Origin: Rhodococcus sp. KBS0724
Lineage (GTDB): Bacteria > Actinomycetota > Actinomycetes > Mycobacteriales > Mycobacteriaceae
Assembly (NCBI RefSeq): GCF_005938745.2
Contig: NZ_VCBX02000001.1
Span: 2,824,001-2,888,000 of the forward strand
Length of the DNA: 64,000 nucleotides
Reading direction: 5' to 3'
Shown here: positions 51,311-61,177 of the stretch, piece after piece
How positions within the stretch are numbered: the stretch's first letter is position 1
Layout of the letters: each line of letters starts with the position of its first letter
Program-made: the position numbers and the translations under genes
The notes under the pieces: model-generated
What the model saw: the letters and a program-made list of their open reading frames with translations, nothing else
What the model was told of the DNA's origin: nothing
Database searches by the model: none

Positions 51311-52120
51311 ATGACCGCAATCGCAGAACCCACGACAACTACAATCGTGCCCCTCGCCGGCAAGATCGGCGCCGAAGTGCGGGGACTCCGGGTGGACTCT
51401 CTGACGGACGCCGACGTTCGACTGGTCAAGGACGCGCTGTACCGCTACGGCGTGCTTTTCTTTCCCGAACAGGGCCTCGATCCGGCAATCCACCGGGCGT
51501 TCGCGCAGCACTTCGGCGAGGTAGTTCTTCCGCACGAGCACCTGTCGAACCTCGGCGACGAGGGCTACCGCGAGATCAGCGTGATCGGCACCGAGAACGG
51601 AAGCGCGTACCAGGCCAATCGCTGGCACTGCGACGTTTCGTGGCGTGACGCTCCGTCCAGGTTCAGCATTCTTCACATGCAGGTTCTTCCGGAGTTCGGC
51701 GGCGACACCATGTGGTCCAACCAGTCCGAGGCACTCGACGCTCTGTCGGCGCCGTTGCGTGAACTCCTGTACGGCTTGACCGCTAAGCACCGCATCGCAC
51801 CGAGGGAGAATGTTCCCGAAGCCGATCACCCGTTGGTGATCCGGCATCCCGAGACCGGGCGCGAAGCACTCTTCATCAACGACCTGTTCACCAGCTACAT
51901 CAACGAACTCGACGCGGACGAGAGTGCTGCGATCCTGGGCGTACTCAAGGCAGTGTCGATCCGGCCGGAATTCACGGTCCGCCGCCAGTGGACCGTTGGC
52001 GAAATCGCTATCTGGGACAACCATTTTGTCCAGCACAATGCGATCTACGACTACGCGGATCAGCCGCGCCGCATCCATCGCATCGAGGCTGCTCCCGAAG
52101 CTCCCATCCCTGCTCGCTGA
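51311..52120 (+). CDS. TauD/TfdA-family 2-oxoglutarate-dependent dioxygenase
   Basis: Non-haem iron dioxygenase of 269 residues. WHCDVSWRDAPSRFSILHM has the HxD iron ligands, and the late His and 2-oxoglutarate-binding Arg are in NAIYDYADQPRRIHRIEA. The family contains taurine dioxygenase, alkylsulfatase AtsK and 2,4-D dioxygenase. It heads an operon with a Dpp/Opp-type importer, so it probably releases sulfite or sulfate from an imported sulfonate or sulfate ester. ATG 51311 after GAGGAAG. Confidence 0.9.
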   Translation: MTAIAEPTTTTIVPLAGKIGAEVRGLRVDSLTDADVRLVKDALYRYGVLFFPEQGLDPAIHRAFAQHFGEVVLPHEHLSNLGDEGYREISVIGTENGSAYQANRWHCDVSWRDAPSRFSILHMQVLPEFGGDTMWSNQSEALDALSAPLRELLYGLTAKHRIAPRENVPEADHPLVIRHPETGREALFINDLFTSYINELDADESAAILGVLKAVSIRPEFTVRRQWTVGEIAIWDNHFVQHNAIYDYADQPRRIHRIEAAPEAPIPAR

Positions 52121-52240
52121 CACTGAAGTCGTCGCGCGTCTCTCCCTGCCGTTCACGAACCACTGTCCGTGAGCAGCATGATCTTTCATCCCGACCACCA
52201 GCAGCACTTGCCCCTGCAGGGCCCCTCGAAAGGTTTCTCC

Positions 52241-53806
52241 GTGAACAGCCGCTCCATCCTCAGACGTCCCTCCCTGCGGGGGCTGGTCGCCGTTGCTCTC
52301 TTCGGTGCTCTCACCGTGACGGGATGTAGCTCGGCCGTGGATCAGGCCGGTGCGGGAACGGAGGTTGTCGAGGGCGGCATCTTGCGGATCGGCGACAGTG
52401 GGGATCTGACCCCGGCCTCGTTCTTCTCGGGCGTTCCGGTGAATGCCGCGCTCTCCGGACTCGTCTACGACACGCTGATTACCTATCCGGCGGGAAGCCT
52501 CGACCCGCAGCCTGCGCTTGCCGAATCGTGGCAGGTGTCCGAAGACGGGTTGACGATCACGCTCACGCTGCGGCCCGACGTCACGTTCCACGACGGACGC
52601 CCGATGACGTCGGACGATGTGCAGTTCAGCCTCGAAACCTACGCGGACCCAGCCCGTTCCGGCCAGCTCGCACGAACGGCGCAGCTGATCACCAACTACA
52701 ACAGGCCTGATGATCACACGATTGTGCTCACACTCGCGCATTCGGCCGGCAACTTTTTCGATCTGCTCGATGTCGTGCCCGTCATCGACCGCAACACCAT
52801 GGCCGACTTCGATTCGGGTAAGGCATACAACGGAACCGGAGCTTTCACCTTCGCCAACTGGCAACCCGGCACCGGAATGACCTTCGAGGCCAACGAGCAG
52901 TACTGGGACGGCGCACCCAACCTCGACGGCGTCGAGTACGTCATTGTTCCCGATGCCCAGACGCGGGTGTCGCAACTTCGGTCGGGGCAGCTGGATCTGC
53001 TGCTCAACGCGGCTCCGCGTGATGCCGATATGCTCGCCGCCGACCCCAACTTCGAGGTCGTCGATCAGACCGGCGTACTGCGCACGTGGTACATCGGTGC
53101 GAATGTGCAGGCCCCGGGTCTGGGGGATGTCCGCGTCCGCCAGGCAATCGCTCATGCTGTGGATCGCGAACGGCTACTCGACGACGTGAATCAAGGGCAT
53201 GGCACATCCGACAACCTGCCGTGGCCGGAGTACTCGCCGGCGTTCGATGCGAGCCTCAACTCCACGTACAACCATGACGTCGACAAGGCGAAGGCACTCG
53301 TCGCCGAGGTTGGCGACATCCCGGTCATTCCGATCAGCTACACCGCGGGATCGAGCGAGTCGGAATCCATCGCTCAGATCATTCAAGCGGACCTTGCCGC
53401 AGTCGGTATCACGACGGTCATCGAACCAATCGATGCTGCGACGTCGGTGAAGAATCTGATCGGCGGAACGTATGGCGGGCTCTGGATCACCTCGCATGTA
53501 TTCGCGCAGTACACACCCTCGACGCTGCCGACCAGCGCCTATCCGTTCAATGCCTACAAGAACACGTCGAATTTCATCGATGCGGATTACCAGGCTGCTA
53601 CCGAAGCGGTGTGGCGAATCACCGATCCGAAGAGTCCGGAAGCTCTTGCGGCATACCAGGTTCTGAACCACGAACTGCTCGACAATGTCGTGGTGATCGG
53701 ACTGCTCAATGCAGACAATACGCTCGCGATGTCCGCAGCTGTCCACGACGTGGACTGGTCGAAGAGGGCGGAACTCGATCTGAGCAATGCCTATTTGAGC
53801 GAGTGA
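52241..53806 (+). CDS. ABC transporter substrate-binding lipoprotein, family 5
   Basis: Solute-binding protein of 521 residues. The signal ends with the lipobox LTVTGCSS (Cys29). GGILRIGDSGDLTPASFFSG, LAESWQVSEDGLTITLTLRPDVTFHDGRPMTSDDVQFS are typical. The GTG at 52241 (VNSRSILRR) after AAAGG fits a lipoprotein better than the GTG at 52169, which would place 24 residues before the basic region. The two permease genes and a double ATPase follow directly. The presumed ligand is an organosulfur compound handled by the TauD-like enzyme. Confidence 0.9.
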   Translation: MNSRSILRRPSLRGLVAVALFGALTVTGCSSAVDQAGAGTEVVEGGILRIGDSGDLTPASFFSGVPVNAALSGLVYDTLITYPAGSLDPQPALAESWQVSEDGLTITLTLRPDVTFHDGRPMTSDDVQFSLETYADPARSGQLARTAQLITNYNRPDDHTIVLTLAHSAGNFFDLLDVVPVIDRNTMADFDSGKAYNGTGAFTFANWQPGTGMTFEANEQYWDGAPNLDGVEYVIVPDAQTRVSQLRSGQLDLLLNAAPRDADMLAADPNFEVVDQTGVLRTWYIGANVQAPGLGDVRVRQAIAHAVDRERLLDDVNQGHGTSDNLPWPEYSPAFDASLNSTYNHDVDKAKALVAEVGDIPVIPISYTAGSSESESIAQIIQADLAAVGITTVIEPIDAATSVKNLIGGTYGGLWITSHVFAQYTPSTLPTSAYPFNAYKNTSNFIDADYQAATEAVWRITDPKSPEALAAYQVLNHELLDNVVVIGLLNADNTLAMSAAVHDVDWSKRAELDLSNAYLSE

Positions 53807-53812
53807 TCGGTC

Positions 53813-54772
53813 ATGCTCTCGTATGCACTTCGCCGACTGCCCTCGGCCTTGCTGGTTCTGGCAGTCGGCTCGATAGTGATCTTCACTCTGTTGCGACTGG
53901 TACCTGGTGACCCAGCCAGTGTGTTGGCCGGTCCGGATGCAACTCCGCAGGCTCTGGAAGCACTGCGTGACGAGTTGGGGCTGAACGGTTCCCCACTGGT
54001 CCAGTACTTTTCGTGGATCGGCGGAATTCTGACCTTCGACCTCGGTCGGTCGTTGATTCTCGGTGGCGAGATTTCCGCGCTGATGCTCGATGCGCTTGGT
54101 AATACCTTGCTCCTCTCGATCACCGCGTTGATTTTTGCGGTTGCTGTTGCCCTCGGCTTGAGTACGGTGTCGGTCATCATCGATCGGCGGTGGCTCAACA
54201 GCATCGTGACAGCGTTCGGCACTGTCGCCGTCGCGATCCCGAACTTCGTGACGGGAGCGCTCCTGGTGGTGTTGTTCGGTGTGGTCTGGGCGGTGTTGCC
54301 GGCCGGTGGAATTCCCCGCAAGGGTTTTCTGGACGACCCGGGCATCACGGTGCAGTATCTGATCCTTCCCGCGATATGTCTCGGGCTTCCGATTGCGGCC
54401 GCGCTGACCCGGTTTCTCACCGAGTCGCTTCGCAGTCAACTCGCCGAGTCGTACGTCACAACGGCTCGAGCCCTGGGTATTTCGCGTCGACGGATCATTC
54501 TGACTCAAGTGCTGCCCAACGCGCTGCCGTCGACCGTGACGGTATTGGGGATGCAGATCGGTCATCTCCTCGGTGGCGCCGTACTCGTCGAGGCGATCTT
54601 TGCCTGGCCAGGCCTCGGAAACCTCATCGAGCGTGCGATCTCGAGCCGGGATTACCCGGTGGTCCAGGTAATGCTGTTGTTCTCCGTGGTTCTTTTTGTC
54701 ATCGTTCAGCTCGCCACGGATCTCGTCAACGCGTGGCTCGACCCTCGAATTCGATTGGGGAGTCAGCCATGA
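53813..54772 (+). CDS. ABC transporter permease, DppB type
   Basis: Permease of 319 residues: LRRLPSALLVLAVGSIVIFTLLRLVPGDPASVLAGPDATPQ at the N-terminus is the DppB consensus. The EAA loop is SYVTTARALGISRRRIILTQVLPNALP, and LLGGAVLVEAIFAWPGLGNLI follows. It starts six bases after the lipoprotein gene and overlaps the next permease by four bases. Standard length for the family. Confidence 0.93.
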   Translation: MLSYALRRLPSALLVLAVGSIVIFTLLRLVPGDPASVLAGPDATPQALEALRDELGLNGSPLVQYFSWIGGILTFDLGRSLILGGEISALMLDALGNTLLLSITALIFAVAVALGLSTVSVIIDRRWLNSIVTAFGTVAVAIPNFVTGALLVVLFGVVWAVLPAGGIPRKGFLDDPGITVQYLILPAICLGLPIAAALTRFLTESLRSQLAESYVTTARALGISRRRIILTQVLPNALPSTVTVLGMQIGHLLGGAVLVEAIFAWPGLGNLIERAISSRDYPVVQVMLLFSVVLFVIVQLATDLVNAWLDPRIRLGSQP

Positions 54773-55629
54773 CCATGTCTCTCGAGAAGTCTGCCGACGG
54801 TACCGGCGCCGACCGGGACGACCGCTGGACTGCGCTGCGAAGCGGTCGCGGACTGATCGGCGCCGCGTTGGTCGGGGCAGTTGTCCTTGCCGGACTGCTC
54901 GCGCCGTGGCTCGCTCCGTTCGCACCGGACGAACAGATACGTGGGGCGACTCTGCTCGGCCCGAGCAGTGATCATTGGTTCGGTACGGATTCTGTTGGAC
55001 GCGACGTGTTTTCGCGGACGCTGTACGGTATTCGCATCGACCTGCTGGTGATCTTCGTAGCTGTCCCGGTGGGAGCTGTGATCGGCTCGTTCCTCGGTCT
55101 GGCCGCATCGCGCGCCGCCTGGCTCGATACCGTGCTTCAACGCTCTTTCGACCTGATTCTCGCATTCCCGACAATCGTTCTCGCTATCGCATTGACGATG
55201 GTTATCGGCCCGGGAATCGTGACGATCTCGGTTGTTATCGTGCTCGCCGAAATCCCGGTGTTCGGCAGGCTGATGCGAACGTCGGTGCTGACTGTGCGCG
55301 AGCTGCCGTACGTCGAATCGGCCCGAACTCTGGGTGCGGGTGAAGGTTGGATCTTACGACGCCACGTTCTGCCCAATTGCCTTGAACCACTTACCGTTCA
55401 ACTCGCACTGGCGATGTCGGTCGGTGTGTTCGTCGAAGGCGCGATGAGCTTCCTCGGGCTCGGTGTCATTCCGCCGATGCCGTCGCTGGGTTCACTCATC
55501 AAAGAGGGAACCCAGAATGCCTATCATTCGCCGTTCTTTGTTTTCGGTCCGCTTCTGGTCGTTGTTGTTCTGGTCCTCGGACTGCTCCTGATTTCGCAAG
55601 CGCTGGCCGCCAGGTCTCGGCGCCGATAA
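54769..55629 (+). CDS. ABC transporter permease, DppC type
   Basis: Permease of 286 residues. SSDHWFGTDSVGRDVFSRTLYGIRIDLLVIFVA is the DppC block, and the EAA loop is LPYVESARTLGAGEGWILRRHVLPNCLEP. EGAMSFLGLGVIPPMPSLGSLI is the family ending. ATG 54769 follows GGGGAG and overlaps the previous stop by four bases. It pairs with the DppB-type subunit upstream. Confidence 0.93.
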   Translation: MTMSLEKSADGTGADRDDRWTALRSGRGLIGAALVGAVVLAGLLAPWLAPFAPDEQIRGATLLGPSSDHWFGTDSVGRDVFSRTLYGIRIDLLVIFVAVPVGAVIGSFLGLAASRAAWLDTVLQRSFDLILAFPTIVLAIALTMVIGPGIVTISVVIVLAEIPVFGRLMRTSVLTVRELPYVESARTLGAGEGWILRRHVLPNCLEPLTVQLALAMSVGVFVEGAMSFLGLGVIPPMPSLGSLIKEGTQNAYHSPFFVFGPLLVVVVLVLGLLLISQALAARSRRR

Positions 55630-55658
55630 CTACTCTTCTTCCGAACAAGGACACCCTC

Positions 55659-57302
55659 GTGCGAACTGCTCTCCTCTCCGTCCGCGACCTGCATATTGCC
55701 TTCGGGCAGCAGCCTCCCGCCGTCAACGATGTCACTCTCGAGGTGTGCCGGGGTGAGGTCGTCGCCCTCGTGGGGGAGTCCGGTTCGGGTAAGTCGATGA
55801 CGGCCCGCGCGATCCTCGGTCTACTCCCTGACGGAGCCGAGGCGCGCGGTTCGATCGACCTGGACGGCACATCCGTACTCGATGCGACCGAGGACGAATT
55901 GAATCGGCTGAGGGGCTCCACAGTCGCGCTGATTTTCCAGGAACCGCAGAGCGCGCTCAATCCCGTCCGTCGTGTCGGATGGCAGATCAAAGAAGCGATT
56001 CGCGCACATCGCACAGTCACATCCCGTGATGCTCGCGCCCGCGCAATCGAACTCCTCGAGCAGGTGGAGATTCCGGATCCACAGCGCCGCGTCGATTACT
56101 TTCCGCATCAACTCTCCGGCGGGCAGAAGCAGCGTGTTGCGATCGCGTTGGCGCTGGCCAACGAGCCCGATCTGCTGATCGCCGATGAACCGACCACCGC
56201 GCTCGATGTCACCGTGCAAGCCGAGATCCTGGCACTGCTCGACCGGATCCGTCAGCGGACCGGAATGGGAATTCTGCTCATCACTCACAACATGGGAGTT
56301 GTTGCGCAGCATGCAGATCGAGTGATCGTCCTCCGGCATGGTGAAGTTGCCGAGGTGGGGGACACGCACGCACTGTTCGCAGCGCCGACCCACCCGTACA
56401 CCCGCCGACTGCTGGCTGCAGTGCCGCGCCTTCCCGAGGAGGCGGCTCCGGTTCCGGTTTCGGTTCCGGTGGAGTCGACCGAGGATACTGTGCTCGAATT
56501 CGCGAGCGCCACAGTGCAGTTCCCGGCCAGACATGGCAGTCCTGCCTTCCTGGCAGTTGACGACGTGAGCCTTACGGTCCGCCGGGGCGAGGTCCTCGGT
56601 CTTGTCGGTGAGTCGGGTTCCGGAAAGACCACGCTCGGCCGCGTTGCTGCCGGTTTGGTGCCGTTGGCGGCTGGACGTGTTCTGTTCGGTGACCACGATC
56701 TTGCTGAAACACCGCCACGGCAGCTGCAGGAACTACGCCGTGATCTCGCATTTGTTCACCAGGACCCCGCCGCCTCCCTCGACCCGAAACTGACGATCGC
56801 AGCAACCATCCGTGAGCCGTTCGACGTCCACAAGATCGGTACGGCGGGGGAAAGGCGCGCTCGCGTACTCGAGATGCTCGACGCCGTTCGGTTGCCCAGT
56901 ACGTTGGCCGACCGTTTTCCACATCAACTCTCGGGTGGGCAACGGCAGCGCGTTGCACTCGCCCGCGCACTGGCGCTGACGCCCAAGCTGGTGATTGCGG
57001 ACGAGCCGACCAGCGCGCTCGACGTCTCGGTGCAGGCCGAGGTGCTGGAGCTGTTCACCGAGGTGCAGCGTGATCTCGGGTTTGCTTGCCTGTTCATCAG
57101 CCACGACCTCGCCGTTGTCCACCAGGTCGCGGACCGGGTTGCAGTGCTGCGATCCGGCTCCGTTGTTGAGATCGGCAGCGTCGACGCGGTCTTCACCGCA
57201 CCGCGTGATGCCTACACGAGGGCCTTGATCGACGCCGTTCCGGTGCCTGACCCCACGATTGCCCGCGATCGCTCGACTCACTTGGCCTCGCTCGCTGTGT
57301 AA
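55659..57302 (+). CDS. ABC transporter ATP-binding protein, fused DppD-DppF type
   Basis: Double ATPase of 547 residues. Domain 1 has [18 protein letters not shown] and [12 protein letters not shown]; domain 2 has [18 protein letters not shown] and [12 protein letters not shown], with FISHDLA. A linker rich in Pro-Val-Ser ([10 protein letters not shown]) separates them and is encoded by a short repeat. GTG start at 55659 after AAGGA. It is the last gene of the TauD-importer operon; a LysR gene converges from the other strand. Confidence 0.93.
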   Translation: MRTALLSVRDLHIAFGQQPPAVNDVTLEVCRGEVVALVGESGSGKSMTARAILGLLPDGAEARGSIDLDGTSVLDATEDELNRLRGSTVALIFQEPQSALNPVRRVGWQIKEAIRAHRTVTSRDARARAIELLEQVEIPDPQRRVDYFPHQLSGGQKQRVAIALALANEPDLLIADEPTTALDVTVQAEILALLDRIRQRTGMGILLITHNMGVVAQHADRVIVLRHGEVAEVGDTHALFAAPTHPYTRRLLAAVPRLPEEAAPVPVSVPVESTEDTVLEFASATVQFPARHGSPAFLAVDDVSLTVRRGEVLGLVGESGSGKTTLGRVAAGLVPLAAGRVLFGDHDLAETPPRQLQELRRDLAFVHQDPAASLDPKLTIAATIREPFDVHKIGTAGERRARVLEMLDAVRLPSTLADRFPHQLSGGQRQRVALARALALTPKLVIADEPTSALDVSVQAEVLELFTEVQRDLGFACLFISHDLAVVHQVADRVAVLRSGSVVEIGSVDAVFTAPRDAYTRALIDAVPVPDPTIARDRSTHLASLAV

Positions 57303-57335
57303 CCGTGCGCAGTGGTGCGTGCACACGGGTCACAG

Positions 57336-58223
57336 CTAGGCGCTTGCCGGGGCACTGGTGTGAAGGCAACGCAGAAATTCCGTGACGATGACGGAATCTT
57401 CACCTGCGCGGGTGGCGACCATCAGCGACGAGGACGGGGCGCCGTCGATCGGCAGGATAACAGTGTCAGGGGTCTGTACTCGTGACACCGACGCAGGCAG
57501 TATTGATATCCCGACGCCGGCGGACACCAGGCCTACCACGGTTTCGTGATGGATCGCTTCTTGGACAACATTCAGTTGGACAGTGTGGTCGCGCAACATG
57601 TCCCACACTTGACCGACGAATCCCGGCATCATCTCACGTGGAAACAGTACGAGCCGTTCGTGTGCTAGTTGGGCGGGCGCAACCGATCGTAGACGCGCCA
57701 GCGAATGCTCCTTGGGTACTACTGCGACCATTGGCTCTGTAAGCAGCGGCTCGATGTTGATGTCGTCGTCGACCGTGGCTGTCCGAACAAGACCGACGTC
57801 GAGGGAGTTGGTACGTAGGGCTTCGAGCTGCTCTCGGGTGGTCAAGGGATCCAGCTTCACCTCCACTGAAGGGTGCGTGTCCCGGAATCGTCGCACCGCG
57901 CGGGGCAGGATGGTGACGCTGGCAGAACTGACGAAGCCGACTCGCACGCGGCCTCGTTTCCCAGCGCCGAAATCTGCAGCTTCGATGACGGCATCCTGGA
58001 GTGTTGCAAGCAGCACGGTCACTCGTTCCCGGAATGCCTCCCCGGCAGGCGTCAAGCTCACCCGTCGGGTCGACCGATCGAACAACCGCGTACCGATCTC
58101 GGACTCGAGCTCGCGAATATGCACGCTGAGCGGAGGTTGTGAGATATGTAGGCGTGCAGCCGCTTTACCGAAGTGCAGCTCTTCTGCGACTGCGACGAAG
58201 TAGCGAAGATGTCGAAGTTCCAT
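57336..58223 (-). CDS. LysR family transcriptional regulator
   Basis: Regulator of 295 residues with the N-terminal HTH (LHFGKAAARLHISQPPLSVHIRELESEIGTRLFDRSTRRVSLTPAGEAF) and a periplasmic-binding-type effector domain. It resembles the CysB/Cbl, BenM and other aromatic- or sulfur-responsive members only in general features. It is divergent from the M20 hydrolase across 295 bp and convergent with the importer operon. It is thus the natural candidate for controlling the hydrolase and FAD-enzyme genes. Effector unknown. Confidence 0.9.
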   Translation of the reverse strand: MELRHLRYFVAVAEELHFGKAAARLHISQPPLSVHIRELESEIGTRLFDRSTRRVSLTPAGEAFRERVTVLLATLQDAVIEAADFGAGKRGRVRVGFVSSASVTILPRAVRRFRDTHPSVEVKLDPLTTREQLEALRTNSLDVGLVRTATVDDDINIEPLLTEPMVAVVPKEHSLARLRSVAPAQLAHERLVLFPREMMPGFVGQVWDMLRDHTVQLNVVQEAIHHETVVGLVSAGVGISILPASVSRVQTPDTVILPIDGAPSSSLMVATRAGEDSVIVTEFLRCLHTSAPASA

Positions 58224-58518
58224 TCGATGATTATTCCGTATCTGTTATCAATTACCCCAATTTAAGTATTGGACTGCAAACAATTAGTGCGATGTACTGA
58301 ATGAACGAACATCGTCACGCCATCCGGACCCGGTCCATGACTTCGATGTCCGCCAGCCACATTGAACGCCACGCTTCTGCCCGCGCGGGGGCGTCGACCC
58401 GCGATGACAACTTTATCCAATTGCGTTACGCCGTCATTTATTTCGTATCCTCGCCGTCCCGTCATGTAATCCTCCAATGCTGCACCGATTGGGTGCGGCC
58501 CGACGAAAGAACTCGCTT
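58224..58518. promoter_or_regulatory. LysR/M20 hydrolase divergent regulatory region
   Basis: AT-rich at its LysR-proximal end (58226-58300), where a LysR operator of the T-N11-A type would be expected; several candidates exist and none stands out. No gene is supported. Confidence 0.4.
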
Positions 58519-59754
58519 GTGAATACATCCACAGTCGGCCCGGCAACCGTGGTCGGCCTGATGTCCGACATAGCCGCTGTCGGAAACGATCCCACTCGTG
58601 GCGGCTATAGCCGACCCATCTACTCCGCCGCTGACATGGAACTTCGCGAGTGGTTCATTTCCGAGGCGCAGCGTCGCTCGCTTGACGTCGAAACCGACCG
58701 CAACGGCATCATCTGGGCGTGGTGGAACCCGGCAGGTCTGCCCCTGTGTGACGCCGTAGCCACCGGCAGTCACCTCGATTCGGTTCCGGGGGGAGGCGCC
58801 TACGACGGCCCTCTCGGCGTTGCGACGGCATTGATCGCCATCGATCTTCTTCGGGCGCGCGGCTTCGTTCCCCGTCGTCCCGTCGTGTTGGCCGTATTCC
58901 CGGAAGAGGAAGGTTCACGCTACGGACTCGCCTGCCTCGGTTCGCAATTGCTCACCGGCGATGTCGATCCTGACCGCGTCCGCGGGCTCGTCGACTCCGA
59001 CGGTGTCACATACGCCGAACTCGCGATCGCGAATGGGCACGATCCACGGCACATCGGCCCCGATCCGGAGCGACTCGCCGGCATCGGGGTATTCGTCGAG
59101 CTTCACGTCGAGCAGGGGAGGGGCCTGACCGACCTTGGTCGGCCGGTTGCCATCGGCTCGTCGATCATCGGGCACGGCCGATGGCGTCTGTCGTTCAACG
59201 GCCAAGGCAACCACGCCGGAACCACATTGATGACCGATCGACGTGATCCGATGATCGCAGCAGCGCAGACGGTCCTTGATGTGCGACGTCTCGCGGGCAA
59301 TCACCGCGACGCCCGCGCGACCGTCGGCAAGCTCGATCCAATCCCAGGTGGTACCAACGTGATCGCGTCGCGGGTCGACGTATGGCTCGATGTCCGCCAT
59401 GACTCCGATGCCGTCGTCGCCGCGATCGTCTCCGATATTGCCGATGCAGCCCACCGTTCCGGTGCCGACGAAGGATGTGACGTCACCCTGACTGAAGCAT
59501 CCATTTCCCCTACCGTTTCCTTTGATCCGATCTTGCGTGACCGGATCAGCCGTGTTCTGCCGGACGCGCCGATTCTGGCCACCGGCGCTGGGCACGACGC
59601 CGGCGTGCTGGCTGCATACCTACCTACCGCGATGTTGTTCGTCCGAAATCCCACCGGAATCTCTCATGCGCCACAGGAATACGTCGAGGACGTCGATGCC
59701 GAGGCTGGTGCCGTCGCTCTCGCCGACGTACTTCAGGACTTGTCAAATCGCTGA
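58519..59754 (+). CDS. M20-family Zn amidohydrolase (N-carbamoyl amino acid hydrolase/allantoate amidohydrolase type)
   Basis: Dimetal hydrolase of 411 residues. Metal ligands are visible in ATGSHLDSVPGGGAYDGPLGV (His and Asp), FPEEEGSRYG (Glu) and VELHVEQG (His), with a last His in GISHAPQEYV. The dimerisation insert GHGRWRLSFNGQGNHAGTTLMTDRRD is typical. Members hydrolyse N-carbamoyl-L-amino acids, allantoate or ureidoglycolate. The GTG at 58519 is chosen; the ribosome site is weak. The FAD oxidoreductase gene follows after 67 bases. Confidence 0.87.
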   Translation: MNTSTVGPATVVGLMSDIAAVGNDPTRGGYSRPIYSAADMELREWFISEAQRRSLDVETDRNGIIWAWWNPAGLPLCDAVATGSHLDSVPGGGAYDGPLGVATALIAIDLLRARGFVPRRPVVLAVFPEEEGSRYGLACLGSQLLTGDVDPDRVRGLVDSDGVTYAELAIANGHDPRHIGPDPERLAGIGVFVELHVEQGRGLTDLGRPVAIGSSIIGHGRWRLSFNGQGNHAGTTLMTDRRDPMIAAAQTVLDVRRLAGNHRDARATVGKLDPIPGGTNVIASRVDVWLDVRHDSDAVVAAIVSDIADAAHRSGADEGCDVTLTEASISPTVSFDPILRDRISRVLPDAPILATGAGHDAGVLAAYLPTAMLFVRNPTGISHAPQEYVEDVDAEAGAVALADVLQDLSNR

Positions 59755-59821
59755 TATCCACTGGTAACCAACAGATTTAACATGTGCATCGTGTAAGTAC
59801 CGGACCGAAGGAATAAACAAG

Positions 59822-61012
59822 ATGACCGAGACTACCAACTACCTCATTGTCGGAGGCGGCCTCGAGGGATTGGCGATCGCGTGGTCGCTTGCCGACCGCG
59901 GTGAGACCGACATCCTCGTAGTCGAACGAGACACAACCTGTTCCGGTATGACCGGCAAGTCAAGCGGAGTTGTCCGGTCTCATTACGGCACTCCGTCGCT
60001 GGCCGCCATGTCCTGGTACAGCGTCGATGTCTTCGAACGAGCGACGGAACTGTTCGGCGACGACATGGCCTTCCAGCAGTGTGGATACGTCGTGGGGGTA
60101 GCGGAGAACAACGTCGAACCGCTCCACAAGAACGTCGCCATGATGCAAAGCTTGGGAATCGACGTCGATCTGATCGGCCATGACAAGATGCATGAACTCT
60201 GGCCCCAACTTCATCTCGACGATTTTGCCGCTTTTGCCTACGAGCCTCGCGGTGGACGCGGGGAGGCGTACATGGCAGGTATGGCGTTCGGTGCTGCGGC
60301 CCGTCGGCTCGGCGTAACGATTCGGCAGTCCACTGAGGTCGCCGAATTACTTCGCGGCGACGACGATCGCGTCTACGGTGTGCGCCTTGCCGACGGCAAC
60401 GAGATTCACAGCGGCACAGTTATTCTCGCGACAGGTCCCTGGGCGCCTGCGCTCACCGCGCCGCTGGGCTTCGATCTGGACGTCAAGGCGCAACGAGCTC
60501 AGCTCGTCCTCGTCGATCAGGGCGAGCCGACGCCGGTGGTGCCGGTACTCTCCGACCTCGCCGGCCTTTCCTATGTGTGCCGTGAGCCGAATGGTGAATT
60601 GTTGGTGGGTAATTCGGATCACCAAGCCCCGCAGTACATCGACCCGGACAACTACATCAATCGCGCGGACGAGAGCACGCTCGAGATGATCGTCATGAAG
60701 ATGGGGCACCGACTCCCTGACATGCCGGACCCGCGTATCACCAGCTCGTACGTCGGGGCGTACGACGTCACGCCGGACTACAACCCCATCATCGGTCCGT
60801 CGCCGGTGGACGGCTTGTTCTTGGCCACCGGATTCTCCGGGCACGGATACAAAATCTCCCCGGCAGTCGGCAAGCTTGTCGCTGAATTGGTAACCGACGG
60901 TTCGACTACTCTGCCGAATGTGGACCCCCGCGACTTCCGGTATTCCCGTTTTGCCGAGAACGACCTGCTGGTGAGTCTGAACCCCTACGAAGGTGCCGGC
61001 GAAATGCGCTGA
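59822..61012 (+). CDS. FAD-dependent oxidoreductase, DAO/sarcosine oxidase type
   Basis: Protein of 396 residues. The FAD motif YLIVGGGLEGLAIAWSLADRG and SSGVVRSHYG are typical of the sarcosine oxidase beta/D-amino acid oxidase superfamily, as is ATGFSGHGYKISPAVGKLVAELV near the C-terminus. It probably oxidises a secondary or primary amine, such as the amino acid released by the M20 hydrolase upstream. No hydrogen-peroxide-specific feature can be read. ATG 59822 after GAAGGA. Two hairpins end the unit. Confidence 0.87.
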   Translation: MTETTNYLIVGGGLEGLAIAWSLADRGETDILVVERDTTCSGMTGKSSGVVRSHYGTPSLAAMSWYSVDVFERATELFGDDMAFQQCGYVVGVAENNVEPLHKNVAMMQSLGIDVDLIGHDKMHELWPQLHLDDFAAFAYEPRGGRGEAYMAGMAFGAAARRLGVTIRQSTEVAELLRGDDDRVYGVRLADGNEIHSGTVILATGPWAPALTAPLGFDLDVKAQRAQLVLVDQGEPTPVVPVLSDLAGLSYVCREPNGELLVGNSDHQAPQYIDPDNYINRADESTLEMIVMKMGHRLPDMPDPRITSSYVGAYDVTPDYNPIIGPSPVDGLFLATGFSGHGYKISPAVGKLVAELVTDGSTTLPNVDPRDFRYSRFAENDLLVSLNPYEGAGEMR

Positions 61013-61060
61013 CGAGAGGTCAGAGCGACGTCGGTTGCGCGGGAACCGCAAAGACCAGCT

Positions 61061-61113
61061 GACCGCCACCTCGAAGAGACGACGACGTTGGCGTTCGCTT
61101 CGAGGTGGTGGTC
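61061..61113. terminator. First hairpin after FAD oxidoreductase
   Basis: GACC-G-CCACCTCGAAG pairs with CTTCGAGGTGG-T-GGTC: 15 of 16 positions pair, with a loop of about 21 bases. It stands 49 bases after the FAD-gene stop. Confidence 0.55.
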
Positions 61114-61139
61114 GTGGTGGGGCAAAAGGGTTTCGCTGG

Positions 61140-61172
61140 ACCTGTTGCCCACTCAGGAAGTGGGCAACAGGT
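61140..61172. terminator. Second hairpin, bidirectional terminator
   Basis: Perfect 14-bp arms (61140-61153 and 61159-61172) with a five-base loop CAGGA. It sits between convergent genes, five bases before the flavin-reductase stop. Confidence 0.75.
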
Positions 61173-61177
61173 GCGCG

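Noticed and set aside
51227-53155. Minus-strand open frame of 642 codons over the TauD-like and lipoprotein genes
   Set aside because: Antisense to two well-supported genes and without any motif.
53174-55174. Minus-strand open frame of 666 codons across the importer operon
   Set aside because: Shadow of the lipoprotein and permease genes, with highly basic, repeat-free sequence and no start signal.
58301-58522. Small open frame between LysR and the M20 hydrolase
   Set aside because: No ribosome site, no conserved pattern, and it overlaps the hydrolase start region.
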